A DNA stretch of 64,000 nt from Granulosicoccus sp. (GCA_020627685.1 JAHDGK010000019.1:20948-84947), one strand, 5' to 3'; positions 55,575-64,000 are shown, numbered from the stretch's first letter. Program-made: numbers and translations. Notes: generated from the sequence alone by a model not told the origin.

Positions 55575-56180
55575 TTAGGAGTCGCGACGTAAGACGCCAA
55601 CATAAACGCCTTCTATGTGAAATTCATCTTCGCGAAGGTCAACACGGATAGGTTCGAACTCATCGTTCTCTGGTAGTAGTGTCACAATGTTGCCACGACG
55701 TCTGAAACGTTTAACAGTGACCTCATCATTGACTCGTGCCACGACTATCTGGTTGTTTTCGACATGCTCTGTGGCATGAACGGCCAGTAGATCGCCGTTG
55801 AGAATACCGATGTCCTGCATACTGGTCCCATTAACCCTAAGTAGGTAGTCGGCATGGGGATAGAAGAGATCAGGGTCAACAGGTAGATATTCTTCTACGT
55901 TGGAGTCAGACATGATGGGTTCGCCCGCAGCTACTTTACCGACTAAGGGAATACCATCTTCCTCAAACTCTGTGACAACGCGGATGCCACGAGATGTACC
56001 GGGGATGAGTTGTATTGCGCCTTTGCGTTCCAGCGCACGCAGGTGATCGTCTGCAGCGGTGGGTGAGCGAAAGCCAAAATGTTCACAGATATCGGTACGG
56101 GTAGGGGGGAAGCCAGTACGGTCGATATGCGATTGGATCATGCGCAGAATTTCCTGCTGCCGTTTAGTAAGGTCCTGCAT
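55575..56180 (-). CDS. lexA: LexA SOS repressor
   Basis: A 201-residue LexA from the ATG at 56180 (MQDLTKRQQEIL); an ATG three codons upstream would abut the GAAGGG ribosome site. The N-terminal winged helix includes GFPPTRTDICEHFGF. The self-cleavage site is the Ala-Gly in KVAAGEPI, and the catalytic Ser-Lys pair lies in NGTSMQDIGI and VTVKRFRRRG, so RecA-stimulated autoproteolysis should work. Two LexA-box-like sites precede it, implying autoregulation of lexA and of the downstream imuA-imuB genes. Confidence 0.96.
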   Translation of the reverse strand: MQDLTKRQQEILRMIQSHIDRTGFPPTRTDICEHFGFRSPTAADDHLRALERKGAIQLIPGTSRGIRVVTEFEEDGIPLVGKVAAGEPIMSDSNVEEYLPVDPDLFYPHADYLLRVNGTSMQDIGILNGDLLAVHATEHVENNQIVVARVNDEVTVKRFRRRGNIVTLLPENDEFEPIRVDLREDEFHIEGVYVGVLRRDS

Positions 56181-56206
56181 GACGATCATCCCTTCATTAT
56201 CGAGTC

Positions 56207-56222
56207 CTGAGTATATTTACAG
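56207..56222. promoter_or_regulatory. LexA box upstream of lexA (site 1)
   Basis: CTGAGTATATTTACAG differs from the gammaproteobacterial consensus CTGT-N8-ACAG at one base, and its AT-rich centre is typical. It lies 27 bases upstream of the lexA start. Confidence 0.65.
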
Positions 56223-56238
56223 TTGTTGGGAAATGCAA

Positions 56239-56254
56239 CTGTTACTGCTTACAA
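56239..56254. promoter_or_regulatory. LexA box upstream of lexA (site 2)
   Basis: CTGTTACTGCTTACAA matches CTGT-N8-ACAG at seven of eight fixed bases. It is spaced 32 bases from site 1, about three helical turns. The facing half-sites also make a dyad ACAGTTG/CAACTGT. Confidence 0.5.
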
Positions 56255-56279
56255 GATATGAGGGCTCAGCAATACGTTG

Positions 56280-57488
56280 CTATGACGACCTTGGCGTACC
56301 GTTCTCCAGTTGTTTAGCCCAGAAAACGGTTGCTAAACTGATTAAGGAGGTGCACAGCATCAAGAAGAGTACAACGGTAGATGCACCTTCTTCGGGAAGA
56401 ATTTTACCGGTAAGCATGGATAGAGGAGCCCCTAGCGCAACGATGGCAGCGCCACTGATGCCAGCGGCGGCACCTGCTAACTGAGGACGTATAGAAAGTG
56501 TCTGCGCGTTGCTGCTGGGTATGGTGAGTCCATTGCCTAAACCCACAAAGACAATGCTGCCGAAAAACAGCCACCAGGTCAGCACCCCCGCTAAAGCTGC
56601 ACTAAAACCAGCAGCAAGACCTAAGCAGGTCGTTAGTCTTCCTGCCAGCATCATGGTTGTTGCCGGAATGCCGGATGCATACCGCCCTGAAAGATAACTG
56701 CCCAGCATGAAACCTGCGGTACCCGTCGCGAAATAGATACCCAGCTCGGCGGTTGATAATCCAAACTCAGATTGAGCGACAAGCGGTGCGCCAGTTAAAA
56801 AGATGTACAGACTAGCGGTGGAGAATGTCGTGCATAGTGAGTAAGCCCAGAAGCCGGGTTCTCGCATTAGCTGCCATGTTGATTCGCCAGGTTCTTGCGT
56901 TGGCTTTTTATCGATTAAGTGCGTCTCTTTTAAATCAATCCAGCACCAGATAAACAATGCAACGCCGCAGAGGATTAAAAAATAAAAGTTTGATCGCCAA
57001 CCGTACACGCTGTCCAGAAACCCACCTAATACCGGTCCCATCATAGGGGCCACGGCCATGGCCATACTCACGTATCCGAGGCGGCTGGCTGCATCCTGCG
57101 CGTTAGTGGTATCTCGGACCATAGCCATAGACAGTACATATCCGGCCACCATGGCCGACTGCAACATTCTAAACGCCAAGAACACCCGCACATCGGTGGC
57201 AAACGCACAACCGGCTGAAGCGAGCGTAAAAAGGACCAGTGAACCCAGCAGGACAGGTCGACGGCCTATTTTGTCAGACAAAGGGCCAACCACGAGTTGC
57301 ACCACGGTCATGGCCGCTAAATAGACGCCAATAGATAGACTGACCACGTTGTAGTCTGCCTGAAGATCTTCTGCGATATTGACTAACGATGGCACGAACA
57401 AATTTAACGTTGCTGTTGACAGGGCAGTCAGCAGAATCAGCGTAAAGAGCCGGGCTTGTTCAGGCTGTGAAGCGTTTGTCGCGGTCAT
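56280..57488 (-). CDS. MFS drug-resistance transporter (Bcr/CflA family)
   Basis: A 402-residue major facilitator with 12 predicted transmembrane helices. The motif-A loop is GPLSDKIGRRPVLLGS, and the motif C-like helix AVAPMMGPVLGGFLDSVYGWR is diagnostic of drug:H+ antiporters of the Bcr/CflA group. It probably exports toxic compounds or metabolites. It is separated from lexA by about 100 bases and has its own promoter region facing the aldolase gene. Confidence 0.9.
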   Translation of the reverse strand: MTATNASQPEQARLFTLILLTALSTATLNLFVPSLVNIAEDLQADYNVVSLSIGVYLAAMTVVQLVVGPLSDKIGRRPVLLGSLVLFTLASAGCAFATDVRVFLAFRMLQSAMVAGYVLSMAMVRDTTNAQDAASRLGYVSMAMAVAPMMGPVLGGFLDSVYGWRSNFYFLILCGVALFIWCWIDLKETHLIDKKPTQEPGESTWQLMREPGFWAYSLCTTFSTASLYIFLTGAPLVAQSEFGLSTAELGIYFATGTAGFMLGSYLSGRYASGIPATTMMLAGRLTTCLGLAAGFSAALAGVLTWWLFFGSIVFVGLGNGLTIPSSNAQTLSIRPQLAGAAAGISGAAIVALGAPLSMLTGKILPEEGASTVVLFLMLCTSLISLATVFWAKQLENGTPRSS

Positions 57489-57548
57489 ACTCTAGTGGAT
57501 AAAAATCTATCGGCTTAGTGATACTGCGCCGGTAGACTTTGAAATGGC

Positions 57549-58259
57549 ATGTCGTTTCTGACAATATACGTGCATCCCGACGAGAGTGCTGAACAGTTAA
57601 TGACTGAGAACGAAGTCCGCCAGAAAATTATTGATCTCTGCTTGCGAATGAACGCTACCGGTTTAAATCAAGGAACCTCCGGCAATATAAGCGCGCGATT
57701 CGAAGGGGACATGCTGATCACCCCCAGCGGCATTGCTTATGAAGATCTAGTACCCGAGGACATCGCCCGAATGTCCTTGGACAATGACGAAAAAGAATGG
57801 GATGGGCCTTGTAAGCCGTCTTCAGAATGGGGTTTTCATAAAGCTATTCTGCGCAACAAGCCTAACATTAACGCTATTGTGCATACCCACTCTATGTACG
57901 CTACCATCGTGTCTATCTCTCGTAGCCATATCCCCGCCTGCCACTATATGATCGCGGCGTTTGGGGGCAACTCCGTCGTGTGTGCAGACTACGAAACGTT
58001 CGGCACACCGGCTTTATCAGTCAGCATTTTAAAAGCGATGGAGAATCGTACCGGCTGCTTGTTGGCTAACCACGGCATGATCGCCGGTGGCCGCGACTTA
58101 GACAACGCTATGTGGGCTGCTGTCGAGCTGGAGACGCTGTCTAAAATGTACTACTTCGCCAAATTGGCTGGTGACATGATTGTCTTGCCAGATGATGAAA
58201 TGGAACGTGTGATTGAGCGTTTCAAAAACTACGGGCAGGCACAAAAACCGACCGAATAG
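57549..58259 (+). CDS. Class II aldolase/adducin family protein (FucA-like)
   Basis: A 236-residue zinc-dependent class II aldolase-fold protein. Substrate and metal sites are seen as NQGTSGNISAR, ITPSGIAYEDL, KPSSEWGFH (catalytic Glu region), VHTHSMYATIV (zinc His pair) and LANHGMIAGG (third zinc His). It resembles L-fuculose-phosphate aldolase, but related proteins are epimerases or act on other sugar phosphates. An alternative ATG at 57600 would trim 17 residues that precede the conserved core. Confidence 0.9.
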   Translation: MSFLTIYVHPDESAEQLMTENEVRQKIIDLCLRMNATGLNQGTSGNISARFEGDMLITPSGIAYEDLVPEDIARMSLDNDEKEWDGPCKPSSEWGFHKAILRNKPNINAIVHTHSMYATIVSISRSHIPACHYMIAAFGGNSVVCADYETFGTPALSVSILKAMENRTGCLLANHGMIAGGRDLDNAMWAAVELETLSKMYYFAKLAGDMIVLPDDEMERVIERFKNYGQAQKPTE

Positions 58260-58349
58260 GGGGGCAGTCACGACCCACCCGCGATTACTGCTGACAGTTG
58301 CCCCGCTAAGGGTCACAATGGGGCATCCAGACAAAAGGTGTTGCCTTCC

Positions 58350-58949
58350 ATGAGTGATTCACAATCGCGATTCCCAGTACCTCCTATGGAGTCCCTGCCT
58401 GAAGACATCCGCAGTCGTATCGAAAGCGTGTCCGAGAAGTCAGGGTTTGTGCCCAATGTATTCAAGGTGCTGGCGCATCGCCCCGATGAGTTTCGTGCGT
58501 TTTTTAGTTACCACGATGCCTTAATGGAAAAGGAAAGCGGACTTTCCAAAGGCGAGCGCGAAATGATCGTTGTCGTAACGTCTGCCATGAACAGCTGTCT
58601 TTACTGCGTTGTGGCGCACGGCGCTATTGTCAGAATTCGTGAGAAGAACCCGCGCCTGGCCGATCAACTCGCGACAGATTACACGCGCGCAGAGATCTCC
58701 CAACGGCAGATGGCGATGCTCGATTTTGCGTGCCTCATTTGCGATCAGGCCGCTGAAGTGTCTGACGATGATTTCGAGGAACTGCGCGATCACGGATTTA
58801 GCACCGAGGACATTTGGGATATTGGTGCTATCGCTGCCTTCTTCGCACTGTCTAATCGTATGGCAGGCTTGACAGACATGATGCCAAACGATGAGTTCTA
58901 TGCTTTGGGTCGAGAGCCTAAGTCGGCTAAGCCACGCTTAGTAAAGTAG
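58350..58949 (+). CDS. AhpD-like peroxidase-related protein (carboxymuconolactone decarboxylase fold)
   Basis: A 199-residue protein from the ATG at 58350; a GTG at 58338 would abut the AAAAGG ribosome site. It has the all-helical AhpD/CMD fold with the redox motif NSCLYCVVAHGA, the CxxC-x3-H signature of the uncharacterised peroxidase-related subgroup. Thiol-dependent peroxidase activity is the family-based expectation. It starts 90 bases after the aldolase gene. Confidence 0.9.
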   Translation: MSDSQSRFPVPPMESLPEDIRSRIESVSEKSGFVPNVFKVLAHRPDEFRAFFSYHDALMEKESGLSKGEREMIVVVTSAMNSCLYCVVAHGAIVRIREKNPRLADQLATDYTRAEISQRQMAMLDFACLICDQAAEVSDDDFEELRDHGFSTEDIWDIGAIAAFFALSNRMAGLTDMMPNDEFYALGREPKSAKPRLVK

Positions 58950-58967
58950 GGATATTAGTAAATTGTG

Positions 58968-58984
58968 CGCCCTTAATTAGGGCG
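58968..58984. terminator. Short hairpin after AhpD-like gene
   Basis: CGCCCT and AGGGCG form a perfect six-pair stem around TAATT, 18 bases after the stop codon. It precedes a larger hairpin at 58996-59035. Confidence 0.5.
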
Positions 58985-58995
58985 ATAAGGCGTAG

Positions 58996-59035
58996 GGATC
59001 GATCACTAACGGGCAATGCCGGTAATGATCGATCC
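58996..59035. terminator. 10-bp inverted repeat between convergent genes
   Basis: GGATCGATCA (58996-59005) and TGATCGATCC (59026-59035) are exact reverse complements separated by 20 bases. It lies between the AhpD-like gene and the minus-strand DUF1127 gene and is probably a bidirectional terminator. Confidence 0.55.
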
Positions 59036-59063
59036 ACGGCCTATTGAGTTGTATAGCGCAGTG

Positions 59064-59399
59064 TTACGCAACTTTTCTTTCCTGTTCGATACCTTCGCGA
59101 CCGTGTTCTACCGATTCGACAATTTGACCGCGCGATATTCCCAGGTCCTGTAAGTCTTTGTCATCTAAAGCCTTCAGTTCTGTAATAGCTTGTTGCTTTT
59201 GTGACAATGGATTCACAGAGTCTTCAGAAGGGGCGCTCCATGGCCATGCTTCAATACCGGATTCGAGCAAATATCTCGAGAAACCAAGGTCTTCTAACGC
59301 TCTGTCGGAACGAGTGAGCAATATGTGTCTTGCTTCTTCTCGACCCTTACGAATCATAAAGTTTTCATAGTTGTGTAGCATTCGTCGAAATAATGTCAT
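59064..59399 (-). CDS. Tandem DUF1127 small protein
   Basis: A 111-residue protein with two DUF1127-like units: LTRSDRALEDLGFSRYLLES (about 28-47) and LKALDDKDLQDLGISRGQIV (about 75-94). Single DUF1127 proteins are typically 45-70 residues with Arg-rich tails, and some bind RNA or modulate phosphate and carbon metabolism. Two units in one chain are less usual. The N-terminus is basic. The function here is unknown. Confidence 0.82.
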   Translation of the reverse strand: MTLFRRMLHNYENFMIRKGREEARHILLTRSDRALEDLGFSRYLLESGIEAWPWSAPSEDSVNPLSQKQQAITELKALDDKDLQDLGISRGQIVESVEHGREGIEQERKVA

Positions 59400-59609
59400 C
59401 GTATCGCTCCGCTGGTAAGCACTTGTAAACGTTTTTCATCAATACATGCCCCGGGAACCTGCAAACTCAACCTTTACGTATTTCGGTGTTACGAGTTTTG
59501 GGTCACCGCAGTCACTGATGTCTAGGCTTTAATCTAGAGATCTAATGGCTGCGAGACAAACGACATTTTCTTTTCGCATGCCTTAGCGAAACTTATTGAG
59601 AAATTGCTT

Positions 59610-60572
59610 ATGGCACGGTCACTTCCATTAAACGCGCTAAACGCGTTTGAAGTCGCAGCGAGACACGAGAGTTTTGCCAAAGCTGCAGAAGAGTTAAATG
59701 TGACGCCAGCTGCCGTCAGTCAGCAGATCCGAATGTTGGAGGATCTGATGGGCGTGCAGCTGTTTCACCGTTTAAATAAAGGCCTGGTACTCACAGCGGC
59801 TGGCAAATCCGGATTAAGCAAATTGCAGGATGGTTTCCGGCATGTAAACGATGCTGTCGATCAGATTAAGTCAACGCCTGACAAGCAAGTACTGGATGTC
59901 TGGATGGCACCGTCTTTTGCGTCCAAATGGCTTATGCCACGAATGCGCCATTTTGTAGATCTACACCCGGAAATAGATTTGCGCATCTCGGCAAGTGCAG
60001 AGTTGATGGATACCGATGTTATGTCTCCATCGTTAAGTGAAGACATTTTAAGGCGTCACAATGTGGACGTAGCTATTCGCTTTGGTCGTGGCCACTACCC
60101 GGGCTGTCGGGTGGAACAGCTCATGAGTGTTGATGCGCTGCCGCTTTGCTCACCGTCTTTGCTCAAAGATAAAAGCAAGCCCTTGCGTTCGCCTGCAGAC
60201 TTGGCGCATCACACACTGCTGCACGATGAGACACCTTATGAAGGGCGTCCCACGTGGTCGAATTGGCTTCACGCTGTTGGTGTTGATTCGGTTGATGGTA
60301 GCCGAGGGTTATTCTTTAACCGGGTATCGTTAGCACTCGCGGCAGCCGTTGAGTCACAAGGTGTGGTGTTAAGCCTTGAACAGCTAGCGATGGATGATCT
60401 GAATAAAGGGCGTTTGGTTATACCCTTCGATCATAGTGTTGAATTGGCTCAGGCGTACTATGTGATATCGCTGGAAGACTCAACCGATGCAGAACATGTG
60501 GTTGCGTTTAAGCGTTGGTTAGAAGCAGAGGTTGCGACTGACCAGATACAGAAGAGGCAGCGCGCCGGTTAG
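59610..60572 (+). CDS. LysR family transcriptional regulator (GcvA-like)
   Basis: A 320-residue LysR regulator from the ATG at 59610; a TTG at 59604 is not needed. The helix-turn-helix is SFAKAAEELNVTPAAVSQQI, and the effector domain starts LDVWMAPSFASKWLMPRM, the GcvA-type pattern. It is not divergent from an obvious target: its left neighbour is the DUF1127 gene on the other strand, 210 bases away, and the rib operon converges on it from the right. Confidence 0.92.
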   Translation: MARSLPLNALNAFEVAARHESFAKAAEELNVTPAAVSQQIRMLEDLMGVQLFHRLNKGLVLTAAGKSGLSKLQDGFRHVNDAVDQIKSTPDKQVLDVWMAPSFASKWLMPRMRHFVDLHPEIDLRISASAELMDTDVMSPSLSEDILRRHNVDVAIRFGRGHYPGCRVEQLMSVDALPLCSPSLLKDKSKPLRSPADLAHHTLLHDETPYEGRPTWSNWLHAVGVDSVDGSRGLFFNRVSLALAAAVESQGVVLSLEQLAMDDLNKGRLVIPFDHSVELAQAYYVISLEDSTDAEHVVAFKRWLEAEVATDQIQKRQRAG

Positions 60573-60598
60573 TGTGCTTACGCGCGCTGCCCCAACAA

Positions 60599-61063
60599 TT
60601 AGAGTGCCTTGAGCAGGTTTGCCATCTCTACGGCTGCCAGTGCAGCTTCAGCACCTTTGTTGCCAGCTTTACTACCAGCACGTTCAATAGCTTGTTCCAT
60701 GGTCTCGGTAGTGATGACACCGAAGGCCGTCGGGATACCCGTTTGCCACGATGTGTTTCCGATACCTTTACTGGCTTCCCCGGCGATGAGTTCGAAGTGG
60801 ATAGTGCCACCGCGGATTAATACCCCTAAACAGACGAGGGCATCGTACTTGCCACTCTCTGCCATCTTCTTTGCAGCCAGTGGGATCTCATAACAGCCGG
60901 GCACCATAGCGATGGTGATATCGTCATCGCTGACACCGTGACGCACTAAGGCATCCTTTGCACCTTCCAGCATACGTTGACCCATGAAGTCGTTCCAACG
61001 TGTGCTGACGATACCAATTTTAAGACCTGTGCCAATCAGATTGCCTTCGATGATTTTTGCCAT
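60599..61063 (-). CDS. ribH: 6,7-dimethyl-8-ribityllumazine synthase
   Basis: A 154-residue lumazine synthase that joins 5-amino-6-ribitylamino-uracil and dihydroxybutanone phosphate, the penultimate step of riboflavin synthesis. Conserved segments are [43 protein letters not shown] and [20 protein letters not shown]. It forms icosahedral or pentameric assemblies. It is the last gene of the rib operon, 63 bases after ribBA. The nusB gene that often follows is absent. Confidence 0.95.
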   Translation of the reverse strand: MAKIIEGNLIGTGLKIGIVSTRWNDFMGQRMLEGAKDALVRHGVSDDDITIAMVPGCYEIPLAAKKMAESGKYDALVCLGVLIRGGTIHFELIAGEASKGIGNTSWQTGIPTAFGVITTETMEQAIERAGSKAGNKGAEAALAAVEMANLLKAL

Positions 61064-61126
61064 AGTCGTGTTCTCGCTAAAGTCTTTGTAAGTTAAGGCT
61101 GACGTGTTTAGTAAACGCTGTAGCGC

Positions 61127-62401
61127 TTACGCATCATCTGCACGGTAGTTGTGGCCCATGCGGTTCGCTTTGGTTTCCAGGTACGCCATATTGTGCGACT
61201 GCGCATCAATGACCAATGGCAGGCGTTCAGCGACTTCAATACCCAATGCTTCAATCGCTTCGCGTTTTGCCGGGTTGTTACTCATAAGCTTTACCGCAGT
61301 CAAACCCAGTTGCTTAAGAATTTCAGCCGCGACATCGTAGGTGCGTGCGTCTGCTGGAAATCCCAGTTCGTGATTCGCATCGACTGTATCGCGGCCTTCA
61401 TCTTGAAGTGCATAGGCGCGGATTTTATTTCCCAAGCCAATGCCACGGCCTTCTTGTCGAAGATAGAGAATTACTCCGTTGCCACGCTCTTCAATCTGTT
61501 GCATTGCCGTATGCAGTTGTGGTCCACAGTCGCAGCGAAGCGAGCCAAATGCATCACCGGTTAAGCATTCAGAATGTAGGCGAACCATTGGGGGTTCTGT
61601 CGTCAAGTCACCTTTAACCAGCGCACTGTGTTCAAAACCTTGCTGATCGCGGAAAACAATAACGTCAAACGTGCCGTGTGCCGTGGGCAGAACACTGCGA
61701 CCTATTTCAGTTGCCAGGGGTTCTTCCGTTTCTGGTGAGTCAGTTGTGACAGCACTCGCCATGTTGCCTTGTCCGAGCTGCAATCGGTACTCGGCAATTT
61801 GTTCAACGGAGATAACCGGCAAGTTATGCTCTTTGCCAAATTTCAGTAGTTCGTCTAATCGCATCATGGTGCCGTCTTCACGCATCACTTCGCAAATGAT
61901 TCCGGCAGGCGTTAACCCTGCCAGAGCAGACATATCAACACTGGCCTCTGTTTGACCGCGGCGTTCCAACACACCTCCGTCTCTGGCTCTCAGCGGGAAA
62001 ATATGTCCCGGCATGGCAATGTCGTCTGGCGTGGTGTTGGGGTTTATCAGTGTGTGAATAGTATGCGAGCGATCTTCAGCTGAGATACCGGTGGAAACAC
62101 CGTTGACTGCTTCAACAGAGATGGTAAACCCAGTTCCGAAACCGCTTCGGTTTTGCGATTGCGGCACCATCATGGGTATCTTCAAACGATCGAGCAGGGC
62201 ACCGCGCATCGCCAGGCAAACTAAACCTCTAGCGTGCGTCACCATAAAGTTTATCGCTTCAGGTGTTGCAAACTCAGCAGCCAACACGACATCGCCTTCG
62301 TTTTCCCGGTCTTCATCGTCAACAATGATGACCATGTTTCCTGAGCGATAAGCATCAAGTGCCTCATCCATCGATGAGAGACGTGACTCAGTCATAGCCA
62401 T
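61127..62401 (-). CDS. ribBA: Bifunctional DHBP synthase/GTP cyclohydrolase II
   Basis: A 424-residue fusion supplying both riboflavin precursors. The N-terminal dihydroxybutanone-phosphate synthase has VDDEDRENEGDVVLAAE and GHIFPLRARDGGVLERRGQT (core GHIFPLRARDGG). The C-terminal GTP cyclohydrolase II has the zinc cysteines in CLTGDAFGSLRCDCGPQL and the catalytic RQEGRGIGLGNKI plus SNNPAKREAI. Both active sites look intact, unlike some RibBA proteins with a dead second half. It overlaps the ribE gene by 14 bases. Confidence 0.95.
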   Translation of the reverse strand: MAMTESRLSSMDEALDAYRSGNMVIIVDDEDRENEGDVVLAAEFATPEAINFMVTHARGLVCLAMRGALLDRLKIPMMVPQSQNRSGFGTGFTISVEAVNGVSTGISAEDRSHTIHTLINPNTTPDDIAMPGHIFPLRARDGGVLERRGQTEASVDMSALAGLTPAGIICEVMREDGTMMRLDELLKFGKEHNLPVISVEQIAEYRLQLGQGNMASAVTTDSPETEEPLATEIGRSVLPTAHGTFDVIVFRDQQGFEHSALVKGDLTTEPPMVRLHSECLTGDAFGSLRCDCGPQLHTAMQQIEERGNGVILYLRQEGRGIGLGNKIRAYALQDEGRDTVDANHELGFPADARTYDVAAEILKQLGLTAVKLMSNNPAKREAIEALGIEVAERLPLVIDAQSHNMAYLETKANRMGHNYRADDA

Positions 62402-63044
62402 TCTCTTTTAGGAATTCAGAGTCGATACCGGATTTAGCACTGGGTGGCTGAGCGGCACCGTGTTGAATAAGTCGTTCCACATACTTGCCAAGGACATCAA
62501 CTTCTATATTGATTTTGTCACCCGGCTTCTTTAGCGGCATAACAATGTGGGCTTGTGTGTAGGCAACCAAGGTGACACTGAACCAATCGTCACCGACATC
62601 CACAACGGTTAAGCTTGTGCCGTCGAGCGTTATATAGCCTTTGGTGACGATGTAGCGCATGACAGACTCAGGCGCGCTGATGGCAACCCAGAGTGCGTCT
62701 TCATCTCGTTTAAACGACTTAATAGTGCCTGTGGTATCCACATGGCCTTGCACAAAGTGACCACCCATGCGCGTTGAAGGTGTGACGGATCGTTCAAGGT
62801 TGACTTTAGAACCCGGTACCAGCGCTTCTAAGTCGGTTCGCTTGCGAGTCTCCGGTGCTAGTCCTGTGACAAAGCCTTTGTCATCGAGAGCTGTAACGGT
62901 CAGGCAAACACCGTTAACGGCAATACTATCGCCGAGAATCGTGCCCTCTAATACCGTGCTGCAATTGATAGATAGTGCAAACCCATCTCCATCGCGGCGG
63001 CATTCTCTAACACTGCCCAGTTCTTCAACTATTCCAGTAAACAT
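62388..63044 (-). CDS. ribE: Riboflavin synthase, alpha subunit
   Basis: A 218-residue riboflavin synthase that dismutates two lumazines to riboflavin. The canonical MFTGIVEELGSV start is present, followed by two homologous lumazine-binding barrels, each with the LTV core (NGVCLTVTAL and GTSLTVVDV). The second barrel motif MGGHFVQGHVDTTG is intact. It lies 14 bases after ribD and overlaps ribBA, within one operon. Confidence 0.95.
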   Translation of the reverse strand: MFTGIVEELGSVRECRRDGDGFALSINCSTVLEGTILGDSIAVNGVCLTVTALDDKGFVTGLAPETRKRTDLEALVPGSKVNLERSVTPSTRMGGHFVQGHVDTTGTIKSFKRDEDALWVAISAPESVMRYIVTKGYITLDGTSLTVVDVGDDWFSVTLVAYTQAHIVMPLKKPGDKINIEVDVLGKYVERLIQHGAAQPPSAKSGIDSEFLKENGYD

Positions 63045-63058
63045 AACGGTTGTTGGTA

Positions 63059-64000
63059 TTAGCTCTTAAAATTTGATGATTGTTCAGTTGTACGTTGCGC
63101 AGCATCAGGTGACGATGATGATGGCGACACAAGTCCGCGTATAAGTACGTCATTACCTACGTGCTCCACGTGTACGTCGTGCAGGCCGCTGGCTTGTTCA
63201 AGCGTGTCACTGCCTGTTGCAGCAAAGGATGACGGTGCTGTCTGCCCGCCGATGACCGTGGGTGCGATAAACGCCCACACTTCATCTATGAGGCCAGCGT
63301 CGCGAAATGTTCCGTGAACAATTGCGCCGCCTTCCAGTAATACGCTGTGCAGTTTGTGTTGGCCTAGTACGGCCAAGGTGTCGACCGGGCAAGTGCCAGG
63401 GCCATTGCTGTTTTGACTGACCACGGCTACTTCATGTCCATGACTTTCTATAGCCTTTCGGTGTTCATCACTCATAGCCTTGGTTGTGATGACTAAAGAC
63501 TTTGTAGGCAGCGACCCATTGAGTAGTTTTGCTGTGAGAGGCACGCGCCCGGTGGTGTCTAAAATGACCGGGCGAGGGTGACGTATGAGTTCGGGTGCGC
63601 AGAGCTCTTCGGGTAAGCGAACGGTTAAAGAGGGGTCGTCGCTGAGTACTGTTCCACTGCCCACAATAATGGCATCAACTGCTTGTCGTAATTGATGACC
63701 GCGTTGACGTGCGGCCGGGCCTGTTATCCATTGGCTATGCCCGGTGTGAGTTGCTGTTCTTCCATCCAGACTGGTGGCAGTTTTGGCAATAACGTAAGGA
63801 CGTTTGTCGGCAACGTATTTTAGAAAAAAGCGATTCACGTGACGCGCTTTGTCTTCCAGTACACCGGTCACAATGGTGACGCCTTGTTGTCTTAGCCAGT
63901 GGGCGCCGCCAGCGGCTTTAGGGTTTGGGTCTTCCAGCGCGTACACGACGTGTTTAATGCCCGCGTTAACGATGGCGTGAGTGCAGGGCGGTGTGTAGCC
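63059..64000 (-). CDS. ribD: RibD deaminase/reductase, N-terminus beyond the window
   Basis: The coding frame is open to the right edge, so the protein is cut by the window rather than truncated in the genome. Visible at the edge is the end of the deaminase domain (TPPCTHAIVNAGIKHVVYAL, part of the second zinc site), followed by the reductase domain with AKTATSLDGRTAT, SQWITGPAAR and GSGTVLSDDPSL. RibD deaminates and reduces the pyrimidine intermediate of riboflavin synthesis. It is upstream of ribE in the operon. Confidence 0.95.
   Translation of the reverse strand, partial: GYTPPCTHAIVNAGIKHVVYALEDPNPKAAGGAHWLRQQGVTIVTGVLEDKARHVNRFFLKYVADKRPYVIAKTATSLDGRTATHTGHSQWITGPAARQRGHQLRQAVDAIIVGSGTVLSDDPSLTVRLPEELCAPELIRHPRPVILDTTGRVPLTAKLLNGSLPTKSLVITTKAMSDEHRKAIESHGHEVAVVSQNSNGPGTCPVDTLAVLGQHKLHSVLLEGGAIVHGTFRDAGLIDEVWAFIAPTVIGGQTAPSSFAATGSDTLEQASGLHDVHVEHVGNDVLIRGLVSPSSSSPDAAQRTTEQSSNFKS

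Noticed and set aside
61064..61126. FMN riboswitch before ribH
   Set aside because: The 63-base gap is too short for an FMN riboswitch and lacks its conserved elements. One could lie upstream of ribD, outside the window.

Overview
The window is a chromosomal stretch of a free-living, aerobic, probably marine gammaproteobacterium. The evidence is a gamma-type DNA polymerase II and LexA, malate synthase G, a TAXI/TRAP uptake system, a family 16 glycoside hydrolase lipoprotein and a complete aerobic carbon monoxide dehydrogenase cluster. A large-genome marine lineage such as the Granulosicoccaceae would fit, but that is an inference from gene content only. I count about 60 protein genes. I see no rRNA, tRNA, CRISPR array, transposase or integrase.

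Layout: 280-4592 holds seven small, co-directional accessory enzymes (LysE-type exporter, secreted histidine phosphatase, DUF985 cupin, VOC protein, GNAT, GFA/CENP-V protein, PhzF). 4822-11505 is a tight six-gene signalling operon: cNMP-like/patatin phospholipase, STAS protein, anti-sigma-type ATPase, periplasmic binding protein, histidine kinase, and a response regulator fused to a SpoIIE/PP2C phosphatase. It looks like a partner-switching pathway with a phospholipase in the place where a sigma factor might be expected. A separate OmpR-type two-component system (11515-13646) and a divergent cupin/Lrp pair follow. 14863-28151 is the carbon monoxide oxidation region. It contains a MHYT-LytTR membrane regulator and coxMSLDEFG, whose CoxL carries the form I AYRCSFR loop. 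On the other strand is an operon with a molybdopterin-binding/nucleotidyltransferase fusion, CoxI and an ABC exporter.

28539-31492 holds two Nudix hydrolases, a HAD phosphatase and a hydroxyacid dehydrogenase. 31572-38629 holds a GH16 lipoprotein, malate synthase G, a cytochrome P460-like lipoprotein and DNA polymerase II. 39452-42977 is an ABC-2 exporter with a secreted alpha/beta hydrolase. 43070-45666 is a row of three membrane-anchored coiled-coil, OmpA or helix-hairpin-helix proteins. 45922-50991 has a DUF1456 protein, a TAXI-TRAP transporter and a SlyD-like isomerase. 51056-53068 is a GGDEF-EAL protein. 53422-56180 is a lexA-imuA-imuB mutagenesis cassette without an adjacent dnaE2.

The right end has an MFS exporter, class II aldolase, AhpD-like protein, tandem DUF1127 protein, LysR regulator, and the riboflavin operon ribD-ribE-ribBA-ribH. 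RibD runs off the right edge. Several convergent gene pairs share clear hairpin terminators, and strong operator-like dyads lie upstream of the VOC gene, of lexA, and between the cupin and Lrp genes.
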